DNA from: [Pseudopropionibacterium] massiliense
GTDB lineage: Bacteria; Actinomycetota; Actinomycetes; Propionibacteriales; Propionibacteriaceae
DNA: 64,000 nt
Direction of reading: 5' to 3'
Assembly (NCBI RefSeq): GCF_900607225.1
Contig: NZ_LR027842.1
Coordinates: 2,982,464-3,046,463 of the forward strand
Under the pieces are notes generated by a model, which had not been told where the DNA came from, made no database searches, and saw only the letters and a list, made by a program, of their open reading frames with translations. A program made the position numbers and the translations under genes. Shown here piece by piece: positions 1-8,265 of this stretch (positions are counted from its first letter, which is position 1; the number at the start of each line of letters is the position of its first letter).

Positions 1-119
1 TGACCGGCAGGAACGCAACTGTTGATGCTGGTGCCCCTCGCAGGCTGGGTTGTTTCTCCGATCTGCTGCGCAGCGGCTTTCAACGTTTCGTGATCAACCT
101 CAAAATCCTGACCAGCCAT
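1..119 (-). CDS. Small WXG100/ESX-like protein, 3' end outside window
   Basis: Thirty-nine codons are visible, read from an ATG at 119 down to the window edge; the protein starts MAGQDFEVDHETLKAAA. It lies 17 bases behind the preceding gene, in the same direction as two other small helical proteins. An opening of the form 'FEVDHETLKAAAQQI' is typical of WXG100-type or ESX-associated proteins, which fold as helical hairpins and are exported by or act with type VII secretion. The WXG turn itself would lie off the edge, so the family call rests on the N-terminus and on context. Family membership is an inference. Confidence 0.5.
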   Translation of the reverse strand, partial: MAGQDFEVDHETLKAAAQQIGETTQPARGTSINSCVPAG

Positions 120-136
120 ACCGCTAAACCCCTGAA

Positions 137-436
137 TCAATCTACAATGGCAACGTTGTCCGCTTCCACCCGAGAAGCCAGCGAATGAATCTCCTTCATC
201 ACCGCCGCAGCCCGCTCCATCGCCTGCACCAACGACTCGGCACGTTTCTCCACCTGCCCGGCCCTCCGCTCCTGCGCCTGACGCGACTCCGTACCAGAAT
301 CCCACGCAGCAACCTCAGAACGAACCCCTTCATCCATGCCACCGATCCCCTCACGCAACCCAGCCGCCCGCTTGGCGAAAGCATCCTCCAACGCCTGGGC
401 GCTGGCCTCCCTGAAAATCAACCTGCCCTCTGCCAC
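137..436 (-). CDS. WXG100/ESX-like helical protein
   Basis: A 99-residue, cysteine-free, mostly helical protein with a GTG start. Its stop lies 17 bases before the next small gene and its start is 3 bases past the stop of the upstream gene, so the three are probably one transcript with coupled translation. Size, charge pattern and a central W-D-S-G turn between two predicted helices fit the ESX/WXG100 hairpin fold, but the motif is W-x-x-G rather than strict W-x-G. It is probably a type VII secretion substrate or partner. No catalytic residues are expected or seen. Confidence 0.5.
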   Translation of the reverse strand: MAEGRLIFREASAQALEDAFAKRAAGLREGIGGMDEGVRSEVAAWDSGTESRQAQERRAGQVEKRAESLVQAMERAAAVMKEIHSLASRVEADNVAIVD

Positions 437-439
437 GCC

Positions 440-754
440 TCAGCCCCCCAACCGACCAGCGATCCGGGAACTGGACGCCACAAAACTCTCCCGCTGTTCT
501 GTTTCGGTCTGCACCACATCACGATCAACAGCCGCCAACGCATCCGCATACCCCCGCAGGCCACCAGTGAACGCCCTCAACGAATCCGCCCACCCAGATA
601 TCACATCAACCAAACCCGCCGACGCGGGACCAGCCACCTTCGATGCATGCTCCGACACAACACCCACAAGCTGCGACAGACCATCCTCGGCTTCTTCACC
701 AGCCCGCACAACAACAGCAGCCGCACGCCGCTGAGCCCCAAGCTCCAACTGCAT
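440..754 (-). CDS. WXG100/ESX-like helical protein
   Basis: A 104-residue protein if the ATG at 754 is used (MQLELGAQRR). An upstream in-frame ATG at 805 would add 17 residues that look unlike the rest (MWFWGSCVWEGC) and is less likely. The protein is Ala/Val/Glu-rich and helical, with G-W-A-D near the middle. It is the first visible gene of a minus-strand run of three small proteins that leaves the window at the left. Likely role: a paired secreted or chaperone component of a type VII system. This is inferred from size, composition and clustering. Confidence 0.5.
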   Translation of the reverse strand: MQLELGAQRRAAAVVVRAGEEAEDGLSQLVGVVSEHASKVAGPASAGLVDVISGWADSLRAFTGGLRGYADALAAVDRDVVQTETEQRESFVASSSRIAGRLGG

Positions 755-840
755 ATGGGTGCCCACACGGCACCCCTCCCACACGCACGACCCCCAAAAC
801 CACAAAACCCTGCCACCCTCACCCTACCCGACCAAACAGA

Positions 841-1083
841 TCACACCCACCCCGCCCTCAAGAGATCTTCCTCACCGCCCTCGGCGGCTTCCCCACCAAC
901 CTCCCCGACGCCGTCATCGAAGGTTGGGCCGAACACGCCCAACACCAAATCGCGGCCATCCCACCCACCGCCCACAACGAATGGCACCTCGACAACCGCG
1001 ACCTCGCCAACCGCCTCCGTCAACACTTCCATGATCACAACATCCCCACCCGTGTCTACTCCCACAGCCAAACCACCGCATGA
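841..1083 (+). pseudogene. C-terminal gene fragment, unknown
   Basis: From about 841 the frame shows strong third-position C bias and a protein-like sequence (LTALGGFPTNLPDAVIEGW, then a helical stretch ending in a stop at 1083). The only in-frame ATG is at 643, inside the antisense of the ESX-like gene, where the sequence is low-complexity and not protein-like. This looks like the 3' end of a gene that lost its start by rearrangement. Family not recognised. Nothing else convincing lies between 755 and 1270. Confidence 0.3.
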
Positions 1084-1270
1084 GACCAGAACCTCCATCA
1101 CGGCCCCTCACCCCGGTCCGAACTCGCCTGGCCATGACGGGGCCCGTCGCCCACGCAACTGACGAGCGCCCCGGGAGGGGCCATCTCGAAGGTGGCCGGG
1201 TCGGTCTGCCAGCTCGCTCAGGTTTGACCCCGGCCTTCCCTTCTGCCCCTTCTGCTCAGTGGCCTGAACC

Positions 1271-2359
1271 ATGAGCACTTCAGATCCCCAGTTCGCCGAG
1301 TTCTGGGAACCGGGCATCCGGTTGTTCGTCTCGGAGTGCGACCAGGTGATCCTCACCGAGCCGATACGTTCCTTCATCCTTGAGGCACGCCACGACGGGC
1401 AACGACCGGTGCTGCTCACCAAGTCATCGGCCCACATCGGGTGGTTCGTCGCCGACGAGCTCCGGAACGCGGGGGGCCGCTGGGTGGTGCAGGATCCCGA
1501 GGGCCGCGACCACGATGCCATCACCGGGCTGTCCATCTCCGGTATGGCCGACCTGTGGCAGGGCCTCTCCCCGGACCGCCCCAGGTTGTCGTCCTTCGAA
1601 CGGGGAAAGGATCAGCCCGGGCTGGGAACGTTCTTCTTCGAGGTCTTCTCGCGAGAACGCACGCGCAGCAACACCCGGTGCGGCAGGGTGGCGGAACACA
1701 TGGTCTCCGGGCTCGGGGGCGGGCGCCTCATCCGGTGGGACGAGTGCGAGCCCCTGGCCACACCCTGGGATCTCGCCGCCCTCACCGCATCCCTGCAACA
1801 GCAGATGCCGCTCACCCGCCGCCACCTCGCGCGGAGCGACCGGGGCGCCATGGTCAGCATCGCCGTCGCCAGGACCGACAGGGGTTTGCTGGAACACACA
1901 CGCGGGCTTCTGCCAACCGGTCCCCACGGAAAGCCGGCCGGTCTTCCCGACGGGACCTCCCTCGCCATGCACCCGGCGATCACGGAGACGCTGACAAAGC
2001 TTGGGACCCGCTTCCGACCCAACATCGCGATCGTCTCCTACGGCGAGGCGGAGGAACGAGACGGTTCTCTCGGGCAGCTCGCGATTCAACGGAACGGCGA
2101 GGTGCCACTGGCCGCGCTCATCGGGCCCCCGGCCGTGCGTGATCTGCGGATCGACATGGAGGAAATCTCCCGAACCCACGACGTCACCCCCGTCGGTTTG
2201 AGGAAAGCCCCCGGTCTGCTGGTGCGTTTCAGCCGGGGAGACAACTTCTGGCACCAGATGATCGCCTTCACGCATGCCCTGGACCAGGAGAGGCTGGCCG
2301 CGGCTCTGGGCGGCACCCCGTCGATCACCCCGGGAGGAAACACCGCTGATGGCCGTTGA
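1271..2359 (+). CDS. DUF6177-family protein, type VII secretion neighbourhood
   Basis: A 362-residue soluble protein starting MSTSDPQFAEFWEPG, with no signal peptide or membrane segment. Overall sequence and length agree with the DUF6177 family, which in actinobacteria is often found beside WXG100/ESX genes; its biochemical role is not known. It overlaps the next gene by 11 bases, so the two are translationally coupled. The run of small ESX-like genes on the opposite strand ends about 500 bases upstream. The family call is from remembered sequence character, not from a search. Confidence 0.6.
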   Translation: MSTSDPQFAEFWEPGIRLFVSECDQVILTEPIRSFILEARHDGQRPVLLTKSSAHIGWFVADELRNAGGRWVVQDPEGRDHDAITGLSISGMADLWQGLSPDRPRLSSFERGKDQPGLGTFFFEVFSRERTRSNTRCGRVAEHMVSGLGGGRLIRWDECEPLATPWDLAALTASLQQQMPLTRRHLARSDRGAMVSIAVARTDRGLLEHTRGLLPTGPHGKPAGLPDGTSLAMHPAITETLTKLGTRFRPNIAIVSYGEAEERDGSLGQLAIQRNGEVPLAALIGPPAVRDLRIDMEEISRTHDVTPVGLRKAPGLLVRFSRGDNFWHQMIAFTHALDQERLAAALGGTPSITPGGNTADGR

Positions 2360-2684
2360 ACTGGTTCTCCTGAGCGAGACTCCCCCGACCCTCGAGCTCC
2401 AGCAGCTGGTTCTCGGCCTCATCGTCGGCTCGGGCACGGTGACCCAGTGGAGCAATGGCGCGCTCAGCACCATGTTCTCCGAAACCGGCGCCCCGCTGCT
2501 GCGGGTGCACAACCCGAAACCGATCCAGGACGGCACCGAGGCCAGGGCCGCTCTCCACGATCCCCCGGACACCTTCACCTGGTGGACCGACCTCGTGCTC
2601 CTCGACCAGCAGGACAGAACCACCATGCGGTTGGCCGTCGCGCTGGCATCGCAATTGAACGGCGTCCTGCGAATCAGAAAATGA
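2349..2684 (+). CDS. Small conserved protein coupled to DUF6177 gene
   Basis: An 111-residue protein (MAVELVLLSETPP) whose ATG lies inside the last codons of the DUF6177 gene, a coupling that argues for co-translation and a shared complex. It is mixed alpha/beta, with no signal peptide, membrane segment or cysteine cluster, and ends in a basic tail (LRIRK). A longer frame opens upstream but lies entirely inside the DUF6177 gene. Function unknown; most likely an accessory of the same type VII-linked unit. Confidence 0.6.
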   Translation: MAVELVLLSETPPTLELQQLVLGLIVGSGTVTQWSNGALSTMFSETGAPLLRVHNPKPIQDGTEARAALHDPPDTFTWWTDLVLLDQQDRTTMRLAVALASQLNGVLRIRK

Positions 2685-2738
2685 CATCCACAAGGGAAGA
2701 TTCTGTTCTCCCCCGGGATGGCCCCTTATGCTGCCCCC

Positions 2739-3212
2739 ATGCTTGGACTTCACCTCCGCCTCGACGCAGCCGACGTCTCTCGTCTGACGGACAACGAGGA
2801 AGACCTCGCGGACATCCTGGAGGAGTTCGAGGAGGACGAGGAACTCTTCGAGCGCGCATGCCAGACCGACAGGGCGTGGGAACCCATCCACAACGCCCTG
2901 GCCCCCGACGGTGAGGACGACGAATGGCCCGCCCGGGGGGTCATCGGCGGAGCCCGCACCCTCCACGAGGACGACGACGTCTGGGTCACCCATTCCAGCC
3001 CGGACGAGGTGGAGGAGATCGCCCGGTGGCTGGACACCTTCGGCGACGACGACTTCCATCACGCCTACACCGGCCTACCCGAGGAGCTGCGCGGCCCGGA
3101 CCATGGCCCGGAGGAGGAGAGCTACGCGCTGGAATCGCTGGCGGACCTGCGCAGCTTCTACCTGGAGGCAGCGGCCGAACGCCGCCACGTCATCTTCACG
3201 ATCCACGGCTGA
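2739..3212 (+). CDS. DUF1877 (YfbM-like) family protein
   Basis: A 157-residue, very acidic cytoplasmic protein. It has the features of the DUF1877/YfbM family: an N-terminal 'hLRLDAADVSRL' strand-helix, then 'DRAWEPIHNAL', and a C-terminal segment with 'LADLRSFYLEAAAERRHVIFTI'. The family has no established biochemical role. The start at 2739 (MLGLHLRL) fits the usual family start; an ATG 21 bases earlier would add seven residues without homologous character. It stands alone on the plus strand, 55 bases after the DUF6177-linked pair. Confidence 0.7.
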   Translation: MLGLHLRLDAADVSRLTDNEEDLADILEEFEEDEELFERACQTDRAWEPIHNALAPDGEDDEWPARGVIGGARTLHEDDDVWVTHSSPDEVEEIARWLDTFGDDDFHHAYTGLPEELRGPDHGPEEESYALESLADLRSFYLEAAAERRHVIFTIHG

Positions 3213-3436
3213 CCCGATTCAGGAGCCACGCTGGTTGAACCATCCCTCACCCCTTGACGAATGGCCAGATCGGCTTCGACTGAACACCAGCGAAAGTTAA
3301 GAGTTCCCCAGCAACCCGAAGATGCCCTGGCGCATCCAGACCGTTCGTGCATAGACTTCCATCATGGGCGTGGATTTCACGACCTGATCAGCCCGAAGGG
3401 GACATCAGGTTGAGGCCCCGACGACGAGGCGAGACA

Positions 3437-5065
3437 ATGGGAAGAAAAATCAGGCTCTCCTTTCTCTTGACCAAGAATGCAGACCTCTCCGCGTCGCAAC
3501 TCTGGTCATCCTTCACAAGAATCAACGTCAACACGTGGTATCCCGCCCTGATCGCCGGGCGTTGGGTCATACAGTTGATCGTCAATGTGGTTTCTCTCGT
3601 GGCCGTGGAACGATACACGAGTGGCAGCCTCCTGCTCCCGCTCGCCCTGACGACCATCACCCTGACGGCCCTCTCACCACTGTTCGACGACTTGGATGTT
3701 CATCTGCGCCGCTACAAGTCCGAGTACATACATTTCATACGGAAGAACCGAACGGGAATCGGAATTTTTCTGATCGACAACATTTTCTGGTTCTCGCTGT
3801 TCAAGAATCTCGGAACAGTGATCTTTTGGGTTGCTTTCACGATCCTCACGGCAGACTGGCGCGCGCTTCTCTCGCTGGCGGTTCTGACCATGGGAGCATA
3901 CACCATCTTCGTTTCTCGCGCCTTCTTCAGGATGAGGATCAACAGCATATCGGGAATGATTTCATACGCCTTGAGCGGAGTCATCATCGCGGCGGGATCA
4001 ACATGGGTTTGGTCCGCCATCTTCAGTCTTCTTTCCGAGCTCAGGAGCGCGGTCCTCAGCGGCAGGGGTGACCTCGCCGGAACGGAAGCGGTCAGCGTCC
4101 TGTACAGCTCACTGCTCCAGACGGCCAGCGACACGTACAACAGCACGTGGTTCATTCACGCAGGTGTGGCCGCCCTAACCCTCTTGGCAGTAGCGGTCTT
4201 CCTCGTGAGATCCTCCCACATGGGGGTCACCACCCCGGACGGTTTCCGAAGTCATTACGTCGATCGGATGACTCGTTCACCGAGAGCGGCTTCATTCGGG
4301 CGGGTGATCGTTTCCCAGCTGCGAAAACTCTCTCCACGCCATGGACACAGCGAACTCAGCGTGATCGTTCCCATGGAGTTCTGGCTGCTGGTCGGATTCG
4401 ATCTCTCGATAATCCCCAGGCTGAGCAATCCAGCCGCGATTCTTTCACTCACGGCAGTGCAGATCTATGTAATTGTCACGGCAGTACCGCGAGGGTTCGC
4501 CGCCCACTACCCAGCCGTATTTGAATTCGGCTCGGCAATCAAGGCCTTGCGAATTTTCAGGCAGACGGGCCGACCAACCAGATTGAACTACTACGAGTCA
4601 ACCGAAAAGATTTTGCAGCGCTTGGCGCTGCCCGTCACCCTTTTCCTCACAAGCGGATGCACATTGCTGATCGCATTTCTCGGCTTTGAATCCCTCGGCA
4701 TTGGGCTGAGCATCGCCGCGCTGGCCATCGGAGCGGTTTTCGCCACCCTCCTGTCCCTCCCCACAACCAGGCTCTGCATGGCTTCACCCGTTGACGCCCT
4801 GGAGGTGCTGCTCCGAAAGTCAGAAGCCCTGTCCCCGGGGATGAATTTCGAGGATCTCGTCTCCTTGTCAGGCTATCGTCTGCTGCGCTCAATTCGGATG
4901 ATGCCCATCTTTCTGACCCAAGCGGCCATTGTCTCCGCCTTCATCTTCCTGCCTCTGTTCGGCATCCTTCAGGGGCCGGCGTGGTGGTCAGCACTCGGAG
5001 CGGTTGTGCTCGGCCTCCCCGTCAGCGTTCTCGTTGCTTCCCGCAGGTCGGTCGAGGTGAGTTGA
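3437..5065 (+). CDS. Large polytopic membrane protein, putative exporter permease
   Basis: A 542-residue protein with roughly ten to twelve hydrophobic segments, starting MGRKIRLSFLL. The ATG at 3437 is preceded by purine-rich GACGAGGCGAGAC; an in-frame ATG at 3347 would add a soluble, arginine-rich stretch of no membrane character. No family is recognised with confidence. It is followed after one base by a SpoIIM-family gene, then an ABC ATPase and a small membrane protein, so it most likely forms the membrane part of a transporter with them. The base composition is visibly less GC-rich than flanking genes (runs such as AAAAATC, TTTTTC), which suggests acquisition by transfer. Confidence 0.6.
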   Translation: MGRKIRLSFLLTKNADLSASQLWSSFTRINVNTWYPALIAGRWVIQLIVNVVSLVAVERYTSGSLLLPLALTTITLTALSPLFDDLDVHLRRYKSEYIHFIRKNRTGIGIFLIDNIFWFSLFKNLGTVIFWVAFTILTADWRALLSLAVLTMGAYTIFVSRAFFRMRINSISGMISYALSGVIIAAGSTWVWSAIFSLLSELRSAVLSGRGDLAGTEAVSVLYSSLLQTASDTYNSTWFIHAGVAALTLLAVAVFLVRSSHMGVTTPDGFRSHYVDRMTRSPRAASFGRVIVSQLRKLSPRHGHSELSVIVPMEFWLLVGFDLSIIPRLSNPAAILSLTAVQIYVIVTAVPRGFAAHYPAVFEFGSAIKALRIFRQTGRPTRLNYYESTEKILQRLALPVTLFLTSGCTLLIAFLGFESLGIGLSIAALAIGAVFATLLSLPTTRLCMASPVDALEVLLRKSEALSPGMNFEDLVSLSGYRLLRSIRMMPIFLTQAAIVSAFIFLPLFGILQGPAWWSALGAVVLGLPVSVLVASRRSVEVS

Positions 5066-5066
5066 C

Positions 5067-5585
5067 GTGAGTCTCATCCGTTACCGACTTGGAAATCTTA
5101 TTGTGGCGTCGATTGCCACAGTCATCGGTTTCTTGACAGGCCTTTACATCGGCCGCGATTCGCGGCAAACCGCAGCCAACAACAGGCTGTCGCTCTGGAC
5201 GATCCTGGGCAACAATCTTCACGTTGGCGGACTGATCATCATTCTGGGTTTGGTTTCGTTCGGGGCTGGTGGATTGATCCTGATAGCCTACAACCAGCTG
5301 ATATTCGGAGCAACCGCCATTGCCGTCTACTCGGAGAGTGGTTGGGGGCCAATCATTACCGGCGTCCTGCCCCACGCTTTTTTCGAGCTGGCGGCAACTG
5401 TGGCATGTGGCGTTCTGGGATTCGAGGGCTGGCGGGCCCTGCGGATCATCAAAAAGAGAGTCATCTCCGGGGAGCGCATTCCCTTTGGTACTGCGGGGAT
5501 TCTGGCTCTTGTCGGAATCGCCGCCGGGCTCTATCTCCTCGGGGCCGTCATTGAATCTACGATCTCATATGCGGAGGTTGGCTAG
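5067..5585 (+). CDS. SpoIIM/DUF95-family membrane protein
   Basis: A 172-residue membrane protein with a GTG start, one base after the previous stop. Four to five hydrophobic segments surround the family hallmarks: 'ILGNNLHVGGLIIILG' near residue 50 and 'GVLPHAFFELAATV' near residue 100, corresponding to the 'PHGxFELPA' signature of SpoIIM/DUF95 proteins. Outside sporulation these proteins occur next to ABC ATPases in peptide export or immunity clusters such as B. subtilis YydIJ. Here the downstream ABC ATPase begins two bases after the stop. The role as a transporter subunit is inferred from this context. Confidence 0.75.
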   Translation: MSLIRYRLGNLIVASIATVIGFLTGLYIGRDSRQTAANNRLSLWTILGNNLHVGGLIIILGLVSFGAGGLILIAYNQLIFGATAIAVYSESGWGPIITGVLPHAFFELAATVACGVLGFEGWRALRIIKKRVISGERIPFGTAGILALVGIAAGLYLLGAVIESTISYAEVG

Positions 5586-5587
5586 AG

Positions 5588-6232
5588 ATGCAGTCGAAAG
5601 AGCTTCTGATATTGGAAGGGCTGACCTTTGGTTATGCCGAGTCCCCTTTGTTCGAGGACCTCGATCTCGATTTCATCGAGGGCTCCATCGTGCTGCTGAG
5701 AGGAAAAAACGGCGCCGGGAAGACCACCCTCTGCGACATCGTGGCGGGCGTGCTCAAGGCCGACGTGAGACGCTGCCTGTGGCGAGGCGAGGAGGTTGAC
5801 CAGGAGGATCTACGTCTCGTGGTCGCCTACGCTTCCCAAGAACCCGAGTTCTTCCCCGCGCTCAGCGGTATGGAGAACCTCAATCTGCTTCAGCTCCTGG
5901 CCGACGAGCCATCCGAATACCTGGATAGAGCCATGACGACCTCCCTGAAACTGGGATTGAACAGAAGCGACCTCGAAAAGAAACAGGCCGGGAATTACTC
6001 GGGCGGAATGCGTCAGAAGCTCTGGATCGCGGCCCAGTTGGCGAAGTCGCGAGATTTTGTGATTCTGGATGAACCGTTCACCAGTCTCGACGACGAAACC
6101 GTCGGCGTGGTCTCCGGAATACTGAAACGCGATCCACGAACTCGCCTGCTCGTGAGTCATCAGGTCCCCGATGATCTCAATTTCGCCGACATCATCGACC
6201 TCTTGGGAGAAGACGAGGAGGAGAAATGCTGA
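5588..6232 (+). CDS. ABC transporter ATP-binding protein
   Basis: A 214-residue nucleotide-binding protein with every ABC landmark: Walker A GKNGAGKTT near residue 39, Q-loop at 'YASQEPEFFPAL', signature YSGGMRQKL near residue 138, Walker B FVILDEPF, and a switch histidine in 'LLVSHQ'. It sits in a four-gene plus-strand cassette with two membrane proteins before it and a small one overlapping its 3' end by 7 bases. It should energise export or immunity through the SpoIIM-like and large membrane proteins. The substrate is unknown; no classical precursor peptide was identified next to it. Confidence 0.85.
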   Translation: MQSKELLILEGLTFGYAESPLFEDLDLDFIEGSIVLLRGKNGAGKTTLCDIVAGVLKADVRRCLWRGEEVDQEDLRLVVAYASQEPEFFPALSGMENLNLLQLLADEPSEYLDRAMTTSLKLGLNRSDLEKKQAGNYSGGMRQKLWIAAQLAKSRDFVILDEPFTSLDDETVGVVSGILKRDPRTRLLVSHQVPDDLNFADIIDLLGEDEEEKC

Positions 6233-6408
6233 AATCAGCCAAGATCATGGAATACGGTGGATACGGTGTCGCGCTATTGGCCGCTCTCGCGATCCGACTT
6301 ACCGGCGTTTCAGCCTGGTGGCTCATAGGTGTCGTGATTTTTATCTTCGCTTGGGGTGGATATTGCCGCAGACTGGACGAAGGACAAGGCGAAGGAAACG
6401 AGAGGTAG
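6226..6408 (+). CDS. Small membrane protein of the ABC/SpoIIM cassette
   Basis: Sixty residues starting MLKSAKIMEYGGYG, with two hydrophobic stretches (VALLAALAIRL and WWLIGVVIFIFAWGG) and a charged tail rich in Glu/Gly. It overlaps the ABC ATPase by 7 bases, which supports real, coupled translation. Small hydrophobic proteins at the end of such cassettes can be transporter subunits or immunity proteins. No family recognised. Confidence 0.55.
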   Translation: MLKSAKIMEYGGYGVALLAALAIRLTGVSAWWLIGVVIFIFAWGGYCRRLDEGQGEGNER

Positions 6409-6481
6409 TTCGGATCAGAGGTCCCGTGCGCGGGATCATCCGTTACGCCGGGCCGCAACGCGCCCCTCACCGCCAGGAAAA

Positions 6482-6553
6482 CGGTTGCGCAGCACCCAAC
6501 GCGGAAAACGTGTCATTCCGCGCCCGAAACGGCGTTGAGTGCTGCGCAACCGG
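6482..6553. repeat. Dispersed palindromic element, copy 1
   Basis: Arms CGGTTGCGCAGCACCCAACGC (one mismatch, at 6482-6502) and its complement at 6532-6553 enclose about 29 bases. The same arm sequence recurs at 21526-21607 and 59131-59205. This copy lies between two convergent genes and could act as a bidirectional terminator. Confidence 0.65.
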
Positions 6554-6588
6554 GGAACCCGCGCACGGCCGGACGGCGAGGGGAAGGC

Positions 6589-7584
6589 TCAGTCGGCGAG
6601 GGTGGCGACCAGGATGGCCTTGATGGTGTGCATCCGGTTCTCGGCCTGGTCGAACACGATGCTCGCCTCCGACTCGAACACCTCGTCGGTGACCTCCAGC
6701 GCGTCCAGTCCGGTGGCCTGGTAGATCTCCTCCCCGACGGTGGTGTTGCGGTCGTGGAAGGCGGGCAGGCAGTGCATGAACCTGACCCGCGGGTTCCCGG
6801 TGGCCGCGATCATCTCCGCATTGACCTGGTAGGGCTTCAGCAGTTCGATGCGCTCGGCCCACAGTTCCTTCGGTTCCCCGAGCGAGAGCCACACGTCGGT
6901 GTGGAGGAAGTCGACTCCCGCCACGCCCTCCGCGATGTCGTCGGTGATGGTGATGCGGGCCCCCGTCCCCGCGGCGATCGCCTCTGCCTGGGCGCGCACC
7001 TCGTCGGTGGTCTGGAGCTGTGCGGGCGCGACCAGGCGGATGTCGGCGCCAACCATGGCCGCCGAGATCAGGTTCGAGTTGCCCATGTTGTTGCGCACGT
7101 CGCCGACGAAGGCCCACGACGTCTCGGCCAGGGGCTTTCCGGAGTGCTCCAGCATGGTGAGCTGGTCAGCGAGCATCTGGGTGGGGTGCCAGGAGTCGGT
7201 CAGGCCGTTGTAGACGGGAATCCCGGCATACCGGCCCATGGTTTCGAGGGTTTCCTGGGCGAATCCGCGGTACTCGATGCCGTCGTACCAGCGCCCGAGC
7301 ACACGTGCCGTGTCGGCGGCGGATTCCTTGTGGACGAACTGCGACCCGGCCGTGTCCAGGCGGGTGGCGTATCCGCCCTGCTCCGTCATGGCGACGTCGA
7401 AGGAGCAGCTGGTGCGGGTGGAGGTTTTCTCGAACAGCAGGGCGACCTTCTTGCCCACCAGCCTCTTGACCTCGCGTCGTTCCCGCCGCTCCGCCTTCAG
7501 CTGGGCGGCGAGGTCCAGGACGGCCTTCCACTCGGCAGGGGTGAGGTCGGTTTCCTTGGTGAAGCTGCGTCCTTTGAGCATCAC
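6589..7584 (-). CDS. argF: Ornithine carbamoyltransferase (long form)
   Basis: A 331-residue enzyme of arginine metabolism that interconverts ornithine plus carbamoyl phosphate with citrulline. Signature motifs are all present: STRT at residues 55-58 (carbamoyl phosphate), HPTQ at 133-136, and HCLP near 270 (ornithine/catalytic Cys). The length and the '[15 protein letters not shown]' region fit the long-form enzymes, a group that includes catabolic ArcB as well as some ArgF. No other arginine gene or arcA/arcC neighbours it, so sequence alone does not decide between biosynthetic and catabolic use. The start reads MMLKGR; either methionine is possible. Confidence 0.93.
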   Translation of the reverse strand: MMLKGRSFTKETDLTPAEWKAVLDLAAQLKAERRERREVKRLVGKKVALLFEKTSTRTSCSFDVAMTEQGGYATRLDTAGSQFVHKESAADTARVLGRWYDGIEYRGFAQETLETMGRYAGIPVYNGLTDSWHPTQMLADQLTMLEHSGKPLAETSWAFVGDVRNNMGNSNLISAAMVGADIRLVAPAQLQTTDEVRAQAEAIAAGTGARITITDDIAEGVAGVDFLHTDVWLSLGEPKELWAERIELLKPYQVNAEMIAATGNPRVRFMHCLPAFHDRNTTVGEEIYQATGLDALEVTDEVFESEASIVFDQAENRMHTIKAILVATLAD

Positions 7585-7681
7585 GAGGCCTTTCTGCGAG
7601 GAAGTTCACAGGGTATCGCGACAGTCCAAACGCGCCCGCCGGGGTCCGGGTTCGCGCATCGCCCGCGACAAGCGGCGATGA

Positions 7682-8131
7682 TCAGGCGAGGGCGTCGAGG
7701 ATGCCCGGCATGGCGGCCTCGATGTCGGCCAGGGTGCTGCGGAACCCGGAGGCGGGGCCGTACCAGGGGTCGTCGAGGTCCCGACCCTTCGGCATCGCGG
7801 GGTTGAAGTCGTTGATGAGGGCGTAGGTGGCGTCGGGGCAGAGCTTTTCGAGCCTGTCGATGTGGAACCGTTCGGCGGCGACGACGAGGTCGGCAGATGC
7901 GAGGTCGTCGACGGTGACCCGCCGGGCCCGGTGCCCGCCGGTGGAGTACCCGGCCTCACGGAGCACGGCGGCGGCCCGCCGGTCGATGGGGTTGCCCGAT
8001 TCCTCCGACGAGATACCGACGCTGTCGGCCTCCACGTCGATCCCCCGATCGGCGGCCATCCCGCGGGCCACCCGCTCCGCCATCGGGGAACGGCAGATGT
8101 TGCCCCAGCACACAAAAACGACCTTCGCCAT
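7682..8131 (-). CDS. Low-molecular-weight protein-tyrosine phosphatase
   Basis: A 149-residue phosphatase with the N-terminal P-loop C-W-G-N-I-C-R-S (Cys8 nucleophile, Arg14) and the late general-acid motif DPWYG. Tryptophan replaces the usual residue after the nucleophile Cys and also the first aromatic of DPYYG, which may shift substrate preference. An ATG nine bases upstream (MLSMAKVV) is possible; the shorter start puts the P-loop at the customary position. It is divergent from the MprAB-like operon. Substrates in actinobacteria include tyrosine kinases and envelope regulators; the target here is unknown. Confidence 0.9.
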   Translation of the reverse strand: MAKVVFVCWGNICRSPMAERVARGMAADRGIDVEADSVGISSEESGNPIDRRAAAVLREAGYSTGGHRARRVTVDDLASADLVVAAERFHIDRLEKLCPDATYALINDFNPAMPKGRDLDDPWYGPASGFRSTLADIEAAMPGILDALA

Positions 8132-8265
8132 GGACAGCAACCCTAGGTGTTTTCGCGGGTTGCGGCACGTTCCCGTGTGAATCGTGGCGTACCTCCCCGG
8201 GGTAGTTTGCAGGCTGTCCCGGCGTTGTTCTCAGGGTTTCGGGTTTTTGATGGCAGTCTTGTGCC

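Noticed and set aside
185-1162. Long plus-strand frame of 325 codons over the ESX-like genes
   Set aside because: Very rich in Pro/His/Thr/Arg, the mirror of GC-rich codons on the other strand; the minus-strand small genes explain the region.
3261-3413. A 50-codon plus-strand frame just before the SpoIIM/ABC cassette, considered as a precursor peptide
   Set aside because: No ribosome site, no leader/core pattern, overlaps the GGTTGAGC-type repeat, and the composition is not peptide-like.
6467-7117. Minus-strand frame of 216 codons within the OTC gene
   Set aside because: Out-of-frame reading of the ornithine carbamoyltransferase gene; Arg/His/Gly-rich.
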